From NCBI GenBank assembly GCA_021805865.1, contig JAJZDX010000012.1:62001-126000 (forward strand): a stretch of DNA of 64,000 nucleotides, written 5' to 3'. Origin of the DNA: Pseudomonadota bacterium (GTDB taxonomy: Bacteria > Pseudomonadota > Gammaproteobacteria > Steroidobacterales > Steroidobacteraceae). This document shows positions 53,729 to 62,475 of the stretch, piece by piece (position 1 is the first letter of the stretch; each line of letters begins with the position of its first letter). The notes beneath the pieces are model-generated. The model saw nothing but the letters and a program-made list of their open reading frames with translations. It did no database searches and was not told the DNA's origin. Position numbers and translations under genes: made by a program.

Positions 53729-54649
53729 GTGCCTGAGCAGGGGACCCGGAGCGCAAAGGCGAGGGCGCGGATGGACGACGACTGGCTGGCAGAGCAGTTC
53801 GATGCGCACCGGACCCGGCTGCGGGCGGTGGCCTACCGCATGCTGGGCTCGGTCAGCGAGGCCGAGGATGCGGTGCAGGAGACTTGGCTGAAGCTCAGTC
53901 GATCGGACTCCGAGCGCGTGCAGAATCTCAGTGGATGGCTGACGACAGCTCTGACACGGGTGTGTCTCGACATGCTGCGTACCCGCCGCTCGCGGCGCGA
54001 GGATCCGCTGGAGCTCACACCCGAAACGTCAGGTGAGGGCAGTCCTGATGAGGATCTCGCCCTGGCCGATGCGACGGGCTCCGCGCTGATGGTCGTCCTC
54101 GAGACGCTGGTGCCGGCGGAGCGGGTGGCCTTCGTTCTGCACGATCTGTTCGACCTCTCATTCGAGGACATTGGTCGCATCCTGGAGCGGACCCCTGTGG
54201 CGGCCCGGCAGCTCGCCAGCCGCGCAAGGCGCCGGGTGCGGGGAACGGAAACCCCTCCCGCCGACTTGGCGCGGCACCGCGAGTTGGTCGCGGCATTCCT
54301 CGCCGCATCGCGCGAGGGGGATTTCAATCGCCTGCTCGCGGTGCTGTCCCCTGATGTCGTGCTCCGAGCCGACCATCTGGCGGTGAGCACGGCGGCAGCC
54401 CGACAGCGCCACGGCGCCCCCGATCTGGTGCCGGAACTCCGAGGCGCAGAGGCAGTCGCGACGGTCTTCAAGGGACGGGCGCAGGGCGCAGTATCGGCGC
54501 TCATCGACGGTGAGCCCGGGGCGGTCTGGGCGCCGGGGGGGCAGGTCCGGGCCGCATTCCTGTTCGCCCTGAAAGGAGAGCAGATCGGAGCGCTCGACAT
54601 CGTCACCGAACCGGGGGACCTGGCCGAACTCGACGTCAGAATCGAATGA
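53729..54649 (+). CDS. ECF41-type sigma factor with SnoaL-like regulatory domain
   Basis: A GTG at 53729 directly follows the YciI stop; ATG at 53771 (MDDDWLAEQF) would give a 292-residue protein with a more usual N-terminus. Regions 2 and 4 are visible (RLRAVAYRMLGSVSEAEDAVQETWLKL; LVPAERVAFVLHDLFDLSFEDIGRILERTPVAARQLASRARRRV). A C-terminal domain of about 120 residues of the SnoaL-like type (AFLAASREGDFNRLLAVLSPDVVLRADH) is the ECF41 hallmark and regulates activity in cis, replacing an anti-sigma factor. Targets are typically the neighbouring YciI-type gene. Confidence 0.85.
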   Translation: MPEQGTRSAKARARMDDDWLAEQFDAHRTRLRAVAYRMLGSVSEAEDAVQETWLKLSRSDSERVQNLSGWLTTALTRVCLDMLRTRRSRREDPLELTPETSGEGSPDEDLALADATGSALMVVLETLVPAERVAFVLHDLFDLSFEDIGRILERTPVAARQLASRARRRVRGTETPPADLARHRELVAAFLAASREGDFNRLLAVLSPDVVLRADHLAVSTAAARQRHGAPDLVPELRGAEAVATVFKGRAQGAVSALIDGEPGAVWAPGGQVRAAFLFALKGEQIGALDIVTEPGDLAELDVRIE

Positions 54650-54772
54650 CTGGGGAACCCCTGCCGCGACGGCTTCTGGCCGCTGGCCGAGGTGGTTCGG
54701 GGCTGCGGGCGACAGTCATCACGCCTCTGTCTGTCGACCGTACCCGATGTCGTCGCGTTAGGTGAAGTCGAG

Positions 54773-54794
54773 TTTCGCTGAATTTTCGGTGAAA
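54773..54794. other. candidate oriT inverted repeat upstream of mobC
   Basis: TTTCGCTGAA at 54773-54782 and TTCGGTGAAA at 54785-54794 are inverted repeats (8 of 10 pairs). Nearby, GAGC-GGTT-GCTC at 54807-54818, extended by AGAC/GTCT around a CT bulge, forms a second hairpin. Imperfect inverted repeats just upstream of mobC and relaxase genes are the normal place for a transfer origin. No known nic consensus is visible. Confidence 0.4.
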
Positions 54795-54837
54795 TGCAGG
54801 ATAGACGAGCGGTTGCTCCTGTCTAACATCGGTTCAC

Positions 54838-55386
54838 ATGAACGTGGACCAGTACATCGCAGCGCGGGTTTCGTCGGACATGAAGACTCGGTTGCGCGCG
54901 CTGGCGGAGCGGCGGCAGATCACGGAGTCTGTTCTGCTGAAGCAGTTTGTCGAGGTGATGCTGTGTACCGGCGAGGAGGGGACGGAGGAGATTGCGCCGC
55001 CACGACCGACCCCGGATCGGACCACACGGTTGATGATCCGGCTGCGGCCCGACGATCGGCTGCTGCTGCGCGAGCGGGCTGCGGCGCGCGGCATGGCGCC
55101 GGCGACCTATGTGGCAGTGCTCACCCGCGCGCACCTGAGAAGCCTCTCACCACTGCCGAGGGAGGAACTGCTTGCCCTGAAGCGTTCGGTGGCCGAACTC
55201 GGCAGTTTCGGCCGGAACCTCAACCAGATCGCCCGTGCGGCCAATGTGGACGGGGCCGTCGCGGGTCCGGGCGCGGATGGGGTCCAGGCCATGCTCCGGA
55301 TCTGCGAAGGTCTGCGGGTTCATGTGAAGGCGTTGCTGCTCGCCAACCAGCGGTCATGGAGCCAAGGACATGCCAACGATAAATAG
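54838..55386 (+). CDS. MobC-like relaxosome accessory protein
   Basis: The 182-residue protein has an N-terminal ribbon-helix-helix-like part (QYIAARVSSDMKTRLRALAERRQITESVLLKQFV) and a C-terminal MobC part (LALKRSVAELGSFGRNLNQIARAANVDG). MobC proteins help the relaxase open the DNA at oriT. It overlaps the relaxase gene by 17 bp, the standard mobC-mobA order. The upstream region holds inverted repeats that may be oriT. Confidence 0.85.
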   Translation: MNVDQYIAARVSSDMKTRLRALAERRQITESVLLKQFVEVMLCTGEEGTEEIAPPRPTPDRTTRLMIRLRPDDRLLLRERAAARGMAPATYVAVLTRAHLRSLSPLPREELLALKRSVAELGSFGRNLNQIARAANVDGAVAGPGADGVQAMLRICEGLRVHVKALLLANQRSWSQGHANDK

Positions 55387-56359
55387 CGGGCCAGGCTTCG
55401 ACCTGTTCAGCTACGCGCGCCGCGGTCCGGGGCGCCGGGATCACCTGTCGCAGGCAGAAGTGGCACAGATCGCCCGGACGGTTCACCGCACCCCAGAGGT
55501 CATGGTCAAAGTGCTGACCCAGGGTGCCGCCAACCTCGGGGCTGTCCGCCGGCACCTGGACTACATCGGGCGTAAGGGCGAGGTGGAACTGGAGACGGAC
55601 GACGGGCGGTCACTGACCGGCCCGGACGCCGGGGATGGGCTGGCGGACGAGTGGAACCTCGACTTGGAACAAGGCGGAAGCCGAACCGGCCTCCCAGCCG
55701 AGTCCGGAAAGCCGGGACCCCGGCTGGTCCACAAGCTGGTGTTCTCCATGCCGGCCGGGACGCCGGCCGGCCGGGTGCTCGCCGCCACACGGAACTTCAT
55801 GCGGGAGGAATTTGCGCTGCAACATCGGTACGCAATGGCGCTGCATACCGATGAGCCACACCCCCACGTCCATGTGGTGCTCAAGGCGGTCAGCGAACAG
55901 GGCAGGCGGCTGCATATCCGCAAGGCGACCCTGCGGGCGTGGCGCGAGGGGTTCGCGCGGCAGCTGCGCGCCGCGGGGGTCGAGGCCAACGCGACGCCGC
56001 GCCAGGCTCGGGGTGAGGTGACGCCCCGGAAGACCGACGGCATCTACCGGGCCAGCCGGCGCGGGGAATCCACCCATATGCGCGAGCGTGCACAGGCGGC
56101 GGCCAGCATGCTGGCCGCTGGGCGTGCGTCGGTCGAGCCGGGAAAGGCGAAGCTCATCGAGACGCGGCAGGAGGCGAAGCGCGCGTGGGATGTCGTCGGC
56201 GACCTTCTGATGCAGCAGGGCCAAGCGGACCTTTCGGCGCAGGTTCGGCGATTTGCCGCGCGTATGCCACCGCCGGTGACCGAACGGGAGTGGATGGCGC
56301 GAGAACTCATGGCTGCGGCGGGGGAGCGGTCGCGCCAGCAGGAGGCGAGAACGCTGTGA
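55370..56359 (+). CDS. MobA/VirD2-like relaxase
   Basis: The 329-residue protein carries the relaxase metal-binding His triad, His164-Pro-His166-Val-His168 in DEPHPHVHVV, with a plausible nicking Tyr65 in RRHLDYIGRKGE. It would cut and bind oriT DNA for conjugative mobilisation. It is shorter than full plasmid relaxases because it lacks a primase/helicase domain. No type IV secretion or coupling protein genes lie in the window, so transfer would depend on a helper element. Confidence 0.85.
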   Translation: MPTINSGPGFDLFSYARRGPGRRDHLSQAEVAQIARTVHRTPEVMVKVLTQGAANLGAVRRHLDYIGRKGEVELETDDGRSLTGPDAGDGLADEWNLDLEQGGSRTGLPAESGKPGPRLVHKLVFSMPAGTPAGRVLAATRNFMREEFALQHRYAMALHTDEPHPHVHVVLKAVSEQGRRLHIRKATLRAWREGFARQLRAAGVEANATPRQARGEVTPRKTDGIYRASRRGESTHMRERAQAAASMLAAGRASVEPGKAKLIETRQEAKRAWDVVGDLLMQQGQADLSAQVRRFAARMPPPVTEREWMARELMAAAGERSRQQEARTL

Positions 56360-56363
56360 CGGT

Positions 56364-56397
56364 TTGACAGGCCGCCCCGCAGCAAATTCGGTACAAT
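56364..56397 (+). promoter_or_regulatory. candidate promoter for the helicase operon
   Basis: TTGACA at 56364-56369 and TACAAT at 56392-56397 are good -35 and -10 elements but are spaced 22 bp, longer than ideal. They start 5 bp after the relaxase stop, in a locally AT-rich gap. The spacing may point to regulation by a factor, or the two may belong to different promoters. Confidence 0.35.
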
Positions 56398-56506
56398 TAA
56401 TCCCAGGCCGTCTTTAAAAATCAATAGGATAAAGGTCTCCAATCGCGAAGGCTGCGCTAATAGGAGGGTGGGTCATTTCGGTAATAGGAAACAGGAGGTG
56501 GTGGTC

Positions 56507-59386
56507 GTGACGGCGAACCTCACCCCACACCAAGCCCAATACTTCGCTTGGCTGCTGACCCGGCGAACCGCCAACGATTCGGTCGAGTCCCTGGCATCCA
56601 CCTTGGTGGATTCCCAGGTGGACCTGAATCCGCATCAGGTCGATGCCGCGCTGTTCGCCTGTCGCAACCCGCTTTCGCGCGGCGTGATCCTGGCTGACGA
56701 AGTCGGTTTGGGAAAGACCATCGAGGCGGGCCTGGTCATCTCGCAGCGGTGGGCGGAGCGCCGTCGCCGCATCCTCATCATCGTTCCGGCCAACCTGCGT
56801 AAGCAGTGGCACCAGGAGATGCAGGACAAGTTCGGTTTGCAGGGCGTGATTCTGGAAGCCAAGAGTTACAATGCCATCCGCAAGCAACAGCAGCAGAATC
56901 CGTTTCAGTCATCCAGTCCGGTGATCTGTTCCTACCAGTTCGCCAAGGCCAAAGCCGACGACATCAAGGACATTGCGTGGGATCTGGTCGTGCTCGACGA
57001 AGCGCACCGCCTGCGCAACGTGTACAAGCCCAGCAATGTCATCGCCAAAACCCTCAAGGAATCGCTGGCGCGAGTCCATTCCAAAGTGCTGCTGACGGCG
57101 ACGCCGCTGCAGAACTCGCTGCTGGAACTGTACGGCCTGGTCAGCATCATCGATGACAGGGTATTTGGCGACATCGACAGTTTCCGGGCGCAGTTCACCA
57201 ACAATGGGCGGGAAGCGGCCTTTGCGGGCCTGCGCCAGCGCCTTGGGCCGGTATGCAAGCGCACGCTGCGCAAGCAGGTGCAGCCGTACGTCTCCTACAC
57301 GGCCCGCAAAGCCATCGTCCAGGAGTTCACACCGTCGAGCGAGGAACAGGAGCTTTCCAGGCTGGTTGCGGACTATCTGCGTCGCCCCAATCTGAATGCG
57401 CTGCCTAATGCACAGCGGCAGCTGATCTCGCTGATCCTGTGGAAACTGCTGGCGTCCAGCACCCATGCCATCGCCGGCGCGTTGGAAACGATGATCACAC
57501 GCCTGCAAGGGGTGCTGGAGAATACGAAGGCAGTTCCAGATCTCACTGTCGAGCTGGATCAAGATTACGAATCGCTCGACGAAACCGCGGACGAATGGGG
57601 CGTTGAGGACGCTGAAATTCCGGTCCCGGCCCAGAGCGAGCGGAATGCCATTTCGGAGGAAATCGACGAGCTGCGTCGGTTCAAGATGCTGGCGACCAGC
57701 ATCCGGGATAACGCCAAGGGCAAGGCGTTGCTGATTGCCCTGGATCGGGCCTTCGCTGAATTGGAAAGATTGGGTGCTGCGCGCAAAGCGATTATCTTTA
57801 CCGAGTCCCGGCGCACCCAGGAATACCTCCTCAATTTGCTGGCAGAGACCCACTACGGCGAGAGTATCGTGCTCTTCAATGGCACGAACAGCGACGCGCG
57901 TGCTCAGGCCATATACAAGGAGTGGCTCAAACGTCACGAAGGAACCGACCGCATCAGCGGCTCAAAAACCGCGGATACCCGGGCTGCACTGGTCGAACAC
58001 TTCAAGGAGCGCGGCAAGATCATGATTGCCACCGAGGCGGGGGCTGAAGGCATCAATCTTCAGTTCTGTTCGCTGGTCATCAACTACGACTTACCGTGGA
58101 ACCCACAGCGCATCGAGCAGCGTATCGGCCGCTGCCACCGCTATGGCCAGAAGTTTGATGTGGTGGTGGTGAACTTCGTCGATCGCAGCAATGAGGCCGA
58201 CGCCCGCGTATACGAATTACTGGATCAAAAGTTCCAGCTTTTTACGGGAGTTTTCGGGGCCAGTGACGAAGTGTTGGGCGCCATCGGCTCGGGCGTGGAC
58301 TTCGAGCGGCGTATTGCCGACATATACCGGAATTGCCGCAGCCCCAGCGAGATAAAGGCTAGTTTCGAGCAGCTTCAGTTGGACCTTTCTGGCGAAATCA
58401 ACGAGGCAATGGTTAGGACGCGCCAGGTATTGCTGGAGAATTTCGACGAGCAGGTGCAGGAGAGACTGCGCGTCAGTGCCGAAGACAGCAAGAACGCGCG
58501 TAACCGCTTCGAGCGGATACTGGTCGATTTGACCCGCGCTGAGTTGGGGGAATGGGCCGATTTCGATGATGGCGGCTTCCATCTGCATCGCCTGCCGGAC
58601 GGCATAGAAAGTGGAGACGATGTGGGCATCGAGCTTGGCCGCTACGAATTGCCTCGCCGCTCCGGAGAGGCGCACCTATACCGCATTAATCATCCGCTGG
58701 CGCTGTGGGTGACTAAACAGGCCAAGGGTCGCGTGCTCGACGGCGCCAAGTTGGTGTTCGACTACGGCGGGCACGGCACGAGGGTCAGCACGCTGGAGCC
58801 GTACCGTGGCAAGTCGGGATGGCTTACCTTGAAATTGGTGTCCGTCGAGGCCCTGGGTAACCAGGAGCAGCACTTGCTGGTCGCGGCAAGTACCACCGAC
58901 GGCGCGGCGCTGGCAGAGGAAGATCCGGAGAAGCTATTGCGCCTGCCGGCTACCGCCACGGGGGCGAACCTGTTCACCCATGCGGGTAACGCCGTCCTGC
59001 TTGCGGATGTGGAGGCTCGCAAAGGCTCGCTGCTCCGGGAGATCAATCATCGCAATCTTGGATACTTCGAGCAGGAGGTCCAGAAGCTGGACGCCTGGGC
59101 GGACGACCTCAAAGTCGGGCTGGAGCAGGAGATCAAGGAGATCGACCGCGAGATCAAGGAAGTGCGCAGGACAGCCGCAACATCGCCAACGCTGGACGAA
59201 AAACTGGTGCACCAGAAGCGGCAGCGCGAACTGGAAGGAAGGCGCAGCAAGCTCCGCCGGGAATTGTTTGTACGCCAAGACGAAGTGGAAGCTCAGCGTA
59301 ACAACGTCATCACCGAACTTGAGGCGCGGCTCCAACAGCAGGTCCAGGAGCGTACGCTGTTCACCATCGAATGGGAGCTGATGTGA
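56507..59386 (+). CDS. SNF2-family DEAD/DEAH helicase (RapA-like), defence-type operon
   Basis: The GTG at 56507 has AGGAGG 8 nt upstream and gives 959 residues; a GTG at 56468 is less well placed. Walker A is DEVGLGKT (Lys70), the DEAH box at Asp164 reads LDEAHRLRN, the motif III TATPLQNS follows, and motif VI QRIGRCHRYGQ closes the second RecA fold. The C-terminal third is helical with a coiled coil (EQEIKEIDREIKEVRRTA), not a nuclease I recognise. SNF2 helicases with such tails occur in anti-phage systems including DISARM-type and related loci. The stop overlaps the next start (GTGA). Confidence 0.85.
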   Translation: MTANLTPHQAQYFAWLLTRRTANDSVESLASTLVDSQVDLNPHQVDAALFACRNPLSRGVILADEVGLGKTIEAGLVISQRWAERRRRILIIVPANLRKQWHQEMQDKFGLQGVILEAKSYNAIRKQQQQNPFQSSSPVICSYQFAKAKADDIKDIAWDLVVLDEAHRLRNVYKPSNVIAKTLKESLARVHSKVLLTATPLQNSLLELYGLVSIIDDRVFGDIDSFRAQFTNNGREAAFAGLRQRLGPVCKRTLRKQVQPYVSYTARKAIVQEFTPSSEEQELSRLVADYLRRPNLNALPNAQRQLISLILWKLLASSTHAIAGALETMITRLQGVLENTKAVPDLTVELDQDYESLDETADEWGVEDAEIPVPAQSERNAISEEIDELRRFKMLATSIRDNAKGKALLIALDRAFAELERLGAARKAIIFTESRRTQEYLLNLLAETHYGESIVLFNGTNSDARAQAIYKEWLKRHEGTDRISGSKTADTRAALVEHFKERGKIMIATEAGAEGINLQFCSLVINYDLPWNPQRIEQRIGRCHRYGQKFDVVVVNFVDRSNEADARVYELLDQKFQLFTGVFGASDEVLGAIGSGVDFERRIADIYRNCRSPSEIKASFEQLQLDLSGEINEAMVRTRQVLLENFDEQVQERLRVSAEDSKNARNRFERILVDLTRAELGEWADFDDGGFHLHRLPDGIESGDDVGIELGRYELPRRSGEAHLYRINHPLALWVTKQAKGRVLDGAKLVFDYGGHGTRVSTLEPYRGKSGWLTLKLVSVEALGNQEQHLLVAASTTDGAALAEEDPEKLLRLPATATGANLFTHAGNAVLLADVEARKGSLLREINHRNLGYFEQEVQKLDAWADDLKVGLEQEIKEIDREIKEVRRTAATSPTLDEKLVHQKRQRELEGRRSKLRRELFVRQDEVEAQRNNVITELEARLQQQVQERTLFTIEWELM

Positions 59387-62300
59387 CGACCAAGAGAGAA
59401 CTCGCCCGCGGGGCACTTTGGAGGCAGTGGGACTTGCACATCCACACGCCTGCCTCGTTCCACTGGTTGGGGCAGAAGTTCACTGGCGATCCGTCATCAG
59501 ACCAAAGCAAGAAATTGGTCGATGAAATGATCGAAGCCATGAACAAGGCAGAACCCGCTGTGTTCGCCATCATGGACTACTGGACCTTCGACGGCTGGCT
59601 TGCGCTGCAAAGGCGCTTGAAGGAGCAAGGCGCGCCACAGCTGAAGAAGCTGGTCTTCCCCGGAATCGAGCTTCGACTTGCAGCTCCGATGAAGGGCCGG
59701 CTGAACGCTCATGTTCTCTTCGCCGACAACATCGACGGACAGGCGCTGCTGGATTTCAAGTCTGCACTTCGAGTCGAACTGGTTGACAAGCCACTCTCTG
59801 ATACGGCGCTGAAGGAAGTGGCGAGAAAGGTTGGAGAGGATAAGCTCAAGTTCCACGGCTTCAAGAAGGATGAAGTCTACGCCTCCGATGAGAAGGCCCT
59901 GTTGGCGGGTGCAGTGATCGCAGAGATCAACCCAGACTCATATCGCGACGCAATCAGAAAAGTGCCTAATGACCGTGCTATCGGTTTCATGCCGTTTGAC
60001 ACCAGCGATGGCCTTGAGGAAGTGAAGTGGCAGGAACACTACGCCTACGTCATGAAGCTCTTCCAGAGTTCACCAATTTTCGAGACACGCGACGTCGACC
60101 TGCGCAGCGCCTTTGTCGGCGAGACGACTCCGGGCAACTCCAAGTTCATCAAGAACTTTCAGGCGGCCCTGAACAATACCCCGCGTCTGGCTGTATCGGG
60201 GAGCGATGCGCACTGTTTCATCGGGAGTGGTACCAACGATAAGCGCGGATACGGCGACTTCCCCTCCGGCAAGAAGACGTGGATAAAGGCAGACCCTTCG
60301 TTCCGCGGTCTCAAGCACGCCATTCTTGAGCCGGCGAAACGCTCCTTCATCGGAGATAAGCCGCCCAAGCTTCTCGAGGTCGAATCCAACAAGACCTTCT
60401 ATATCGAATCCGTTGAGATCACCAAGACGGGCGACAAGGACGTAGGGCAGTGGCTCCACGGCTGTGACCTCCCGTTGAACCCCGAACTTGTGGCGGTCAT
60501 CGGGAACAAGGGCAGCGGCAAGAGCGCCTTGGCGGATGTCATCGCCACGCTAGGCTATTCCAAACAGACCAAGCACTTCAGCTTTCTGAAGCGAGACCGA
60601 TTCCGCGGGAAGACCGGGGAGCCTGCGCGGCACTTCACCGGAACACTGACCTGGAAAGACGATAGCACTCAGGCTCGGCTGCTCAGCGAAGACCCTCCTG
60701 AGGAGAAGGCAGAGCTGGTGCGCTACATCCCGCAGGGTTACTTCGAGGAGCTTTGCAACGAGCACGTGTCTGGCAAGTCGAACGCTTTCGAGAAGGAACT
60801 GCGGTCGGTGATCTTCTCCCACGCGAGCGAAGAAATGCGGCTCGGTGCGCTCGACTTCGATCAACTGACGGAGCAGCAGGAAATGTCTCTCCGAAACAGG
60901 TTGGGCGAGTACCGAAAGGATCTGGCCTCGTACAACGCATCCATCGTGCGTATCGAGGAACAGCTTCAGCCTGTCGAACTGAAAAGGCTCACGGAGTTGC
61001 TTCTGCTGAAGACAAAGCAGATTGATGAGCACGACAAGTTAAAGCCTGCGGAGGTCGTTCAGCCCACCGAGGCGCTGACTCCAGAGCAGAAGGAGGCCAC
61101 GGAGGGGCTGGCCGCGGCAAGTCAGCAAGTCGAGGCCGCCAAGAAGCGCACGCAGGAGATAGCCACCGAAACCACTGAGCTGGCCAAGCGGCAGAAGGCC
61201 ATAGCGAATATTCGGGAGCAGTTAAGGCTGCTTCAGCGCGCCTTTGAGCAGACGGAGAAGGCGACATCCGAAGACCTTAAGCTGCTTGGAATCACTTGGT
61301 CTGACCTCGCTTCCATCGTCATCAAGACAGGTTCATTGGACCAGAGATCGACCGAACTCACAACCAAGCAGAACGAGCTGAGGACCGAGTCGGAGAATGT
61401 AGCACAAGACCTCAAGATCCACATCGAGGCGCAGCAGAGGTTTGCTGCAAAGCTGAACGCACCCCAGCAGCAGTTCGAGACCTACCAGCGCCAGCTAGCC
61501 GAGTGGAACAGCAAGCGGGAGGAACTGGTCGGGTCGCCGACAGAACCGGAGTCCAAGGTCGGTATTGAAACGCGGATCGAGCAGATTAAGGCACTGCCAG
61601 ACCAACTCAAGGAACTGGAGGCGAAGCGCCTGAAGCTCTCCGGTGAGATTTTCGACACGCTCGACTCGCAACGCAAGGCACGCGCAGACCTGTTCAAGCC
61701 GGTTCAGGACTTGATCCAGAAGGATGGTCTCATCAACGAAGGCTACCAATTGCAGTTCCAGGCGACTCTTGCTGCGTCTGCGGAAGCAATTGCCGATCAG
61801 CTGTTTGCTCTGATAAAGCAGCAGTGGGGGGACTTTCGTGGGCAAGACGACGCGCTGTCGAACATCAAGAAGCTGTTCGACAGCCATGACCTAAATAGCA
61901 AGGATGGCGCACTTGCGTTCGTAGCCGCTCTGCAGGACAAGGTCTTAGAAGCGGCCAAAGCGGCTGGGTCGGCTGTCGGCGTCTTCAACCTTCTGAAGAA
62001 GGGACAGTCGGCTGGAGCCGTGTACGACCTGATCTTCGGGCTCAACTTCCTTGAGCCTCGCTACTCCTTGCTGTTCCAGGAGACGCAGATTGAGCAACTC
62101 TCTCCGGGCCAGCGCGGTGCGCTCTTGTTAATCTTCTATCTGTTGGTGGACAAGGGCAAGACGCCCATCATCTTGGATCAGCCGGAGGAGAACCTTGATA
62201 ACGAGACGGTTTTCCGTCTGCTTGTGCCCGTTCTGTCGGAAGCCAAGAAGCAGCGGCAAATCATCATGGTCACGCACAACCCAAACCTGGCGGTTGTGTG

Positions 62301-62475
62301 CGACGCGGAGCAGATCATACATGCGAGGTTCAATAGGGCCTCGAACTCGACCATCAGCTATGAATCGGGCGCCATCGAGAACGCGGGGCTGAACGAGGCC
62401 GTTGTGACCGTGCTGGAAGGTACGAAGCCCGCTTTCGACAATCGCTCGGGTAAGTACCACCGCAAGAATGACTAA
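59383..62475 (+). CDS. TrlF-type protein: PHP domain fused to SMC-like ABC ATPase
   Basis: The GTG at 59383 overlaps the helicase stop; the product is 1030 residues. The N-terminal PHP-type phosphoesterase domain starts WDLHIHTPASFHW (His19 and His21) and includes SGSDAHCF. An ABC/SMC ATPase domain follows: Walker A GNKGSGKSALADV from residue 374, a coiled-coil region of about 300 residues, signature QLSPGQRG near residue 907, and Walker B TPIILDQPEENLDNE with Asp932. By family memory this is the arrangement called TrlF-family AAA-like ATPase, seen in conflict and RNA/DNA damage loci. PHP chemistry suggests nucleic-acid cleavage triggered by the ATPase. Confidence 0.8.
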   Translation: MTTKRELARGALWRQWDLHIHTPASFHWLGQKFTGDPSSDQSKKLVDEMIEAMNKAEPAVFAIMDYWTFDGWLALQRRLKEQGAPQLKKLVFPGIELRLAAPMKGRLNAHVLFADNIDGQALLDFKSALRVELVDKPLSDTALKEVARKVGEDKLKFHGFKKDEVYASDEKALLAGAVIAEINPDSYRDAIRKVPNDRAIGFMPFDTSDGLEEVKWQEHYAYVMKLFQSSPIFETRDVDLRSAFVGETTPGNSKFIKNFQAALNNTPRLAVSGSDAHCFIGSGTNDKRGYGDFPSGKKTWIKADPSFRGLKHAILEPAKRSFIGDKPPKLLEVESNKTFYIESVEITKTGDKDVGQWLHGCDLPLNPELVAVIGNKGSGKSALADVIATLGYSKQTKHFSFLKRDRFRGKTGEPARHFTGTLTWKDDSTQARLLSEDPPEEKAELVRYIPQGYFEELCNEHVSGKSNAFEKELRSVIFSHASEEMRLGALDFDQLTEQQEMSLRNRLGEYRKDLASYNASIVRIEEQLQPVELKRLTELLLLKTKQIDEHDKLKPAEVVQPTEALTPEQKEATEGLAAASQQVEAAKKRTQEIATETTELAKRQKAIANIREQLRLLQRAFEQTEKATSEDLKLLGITWSDLASIVIKTGSLDQRSTELTTKQNELRTESENVAQDLKIHIEAQQRFAAKLNAPQQQFETYQRQLAEWNSKREELVGSPTEPESKVGIETRIEQIKALPDQLKELEAKRLKLSGEIFDTLDSQRKARADLFKPVQDLIQKDGLINEGYQLQFQATLAASAEAIADQLFALIKQQWGDFRGQDDALSNIKKLFDSHDLNSKDGALAFVAALQDKVLEAAKAAGSAVGVFNLLKKGQSAGAVYDLIFGLNFLEPRYSLLFQETQIEQLSPGQRGALLLIFYLLVDKGKTPIILDQPEENLDNETVFRLLVPVLSEAKKQRQIIMVTHNPNLAVVCDAEQIIHARFNRASNSTISYESGAIENAGLNEAVVTVLEGTKPAFDNRSGKYHRKND

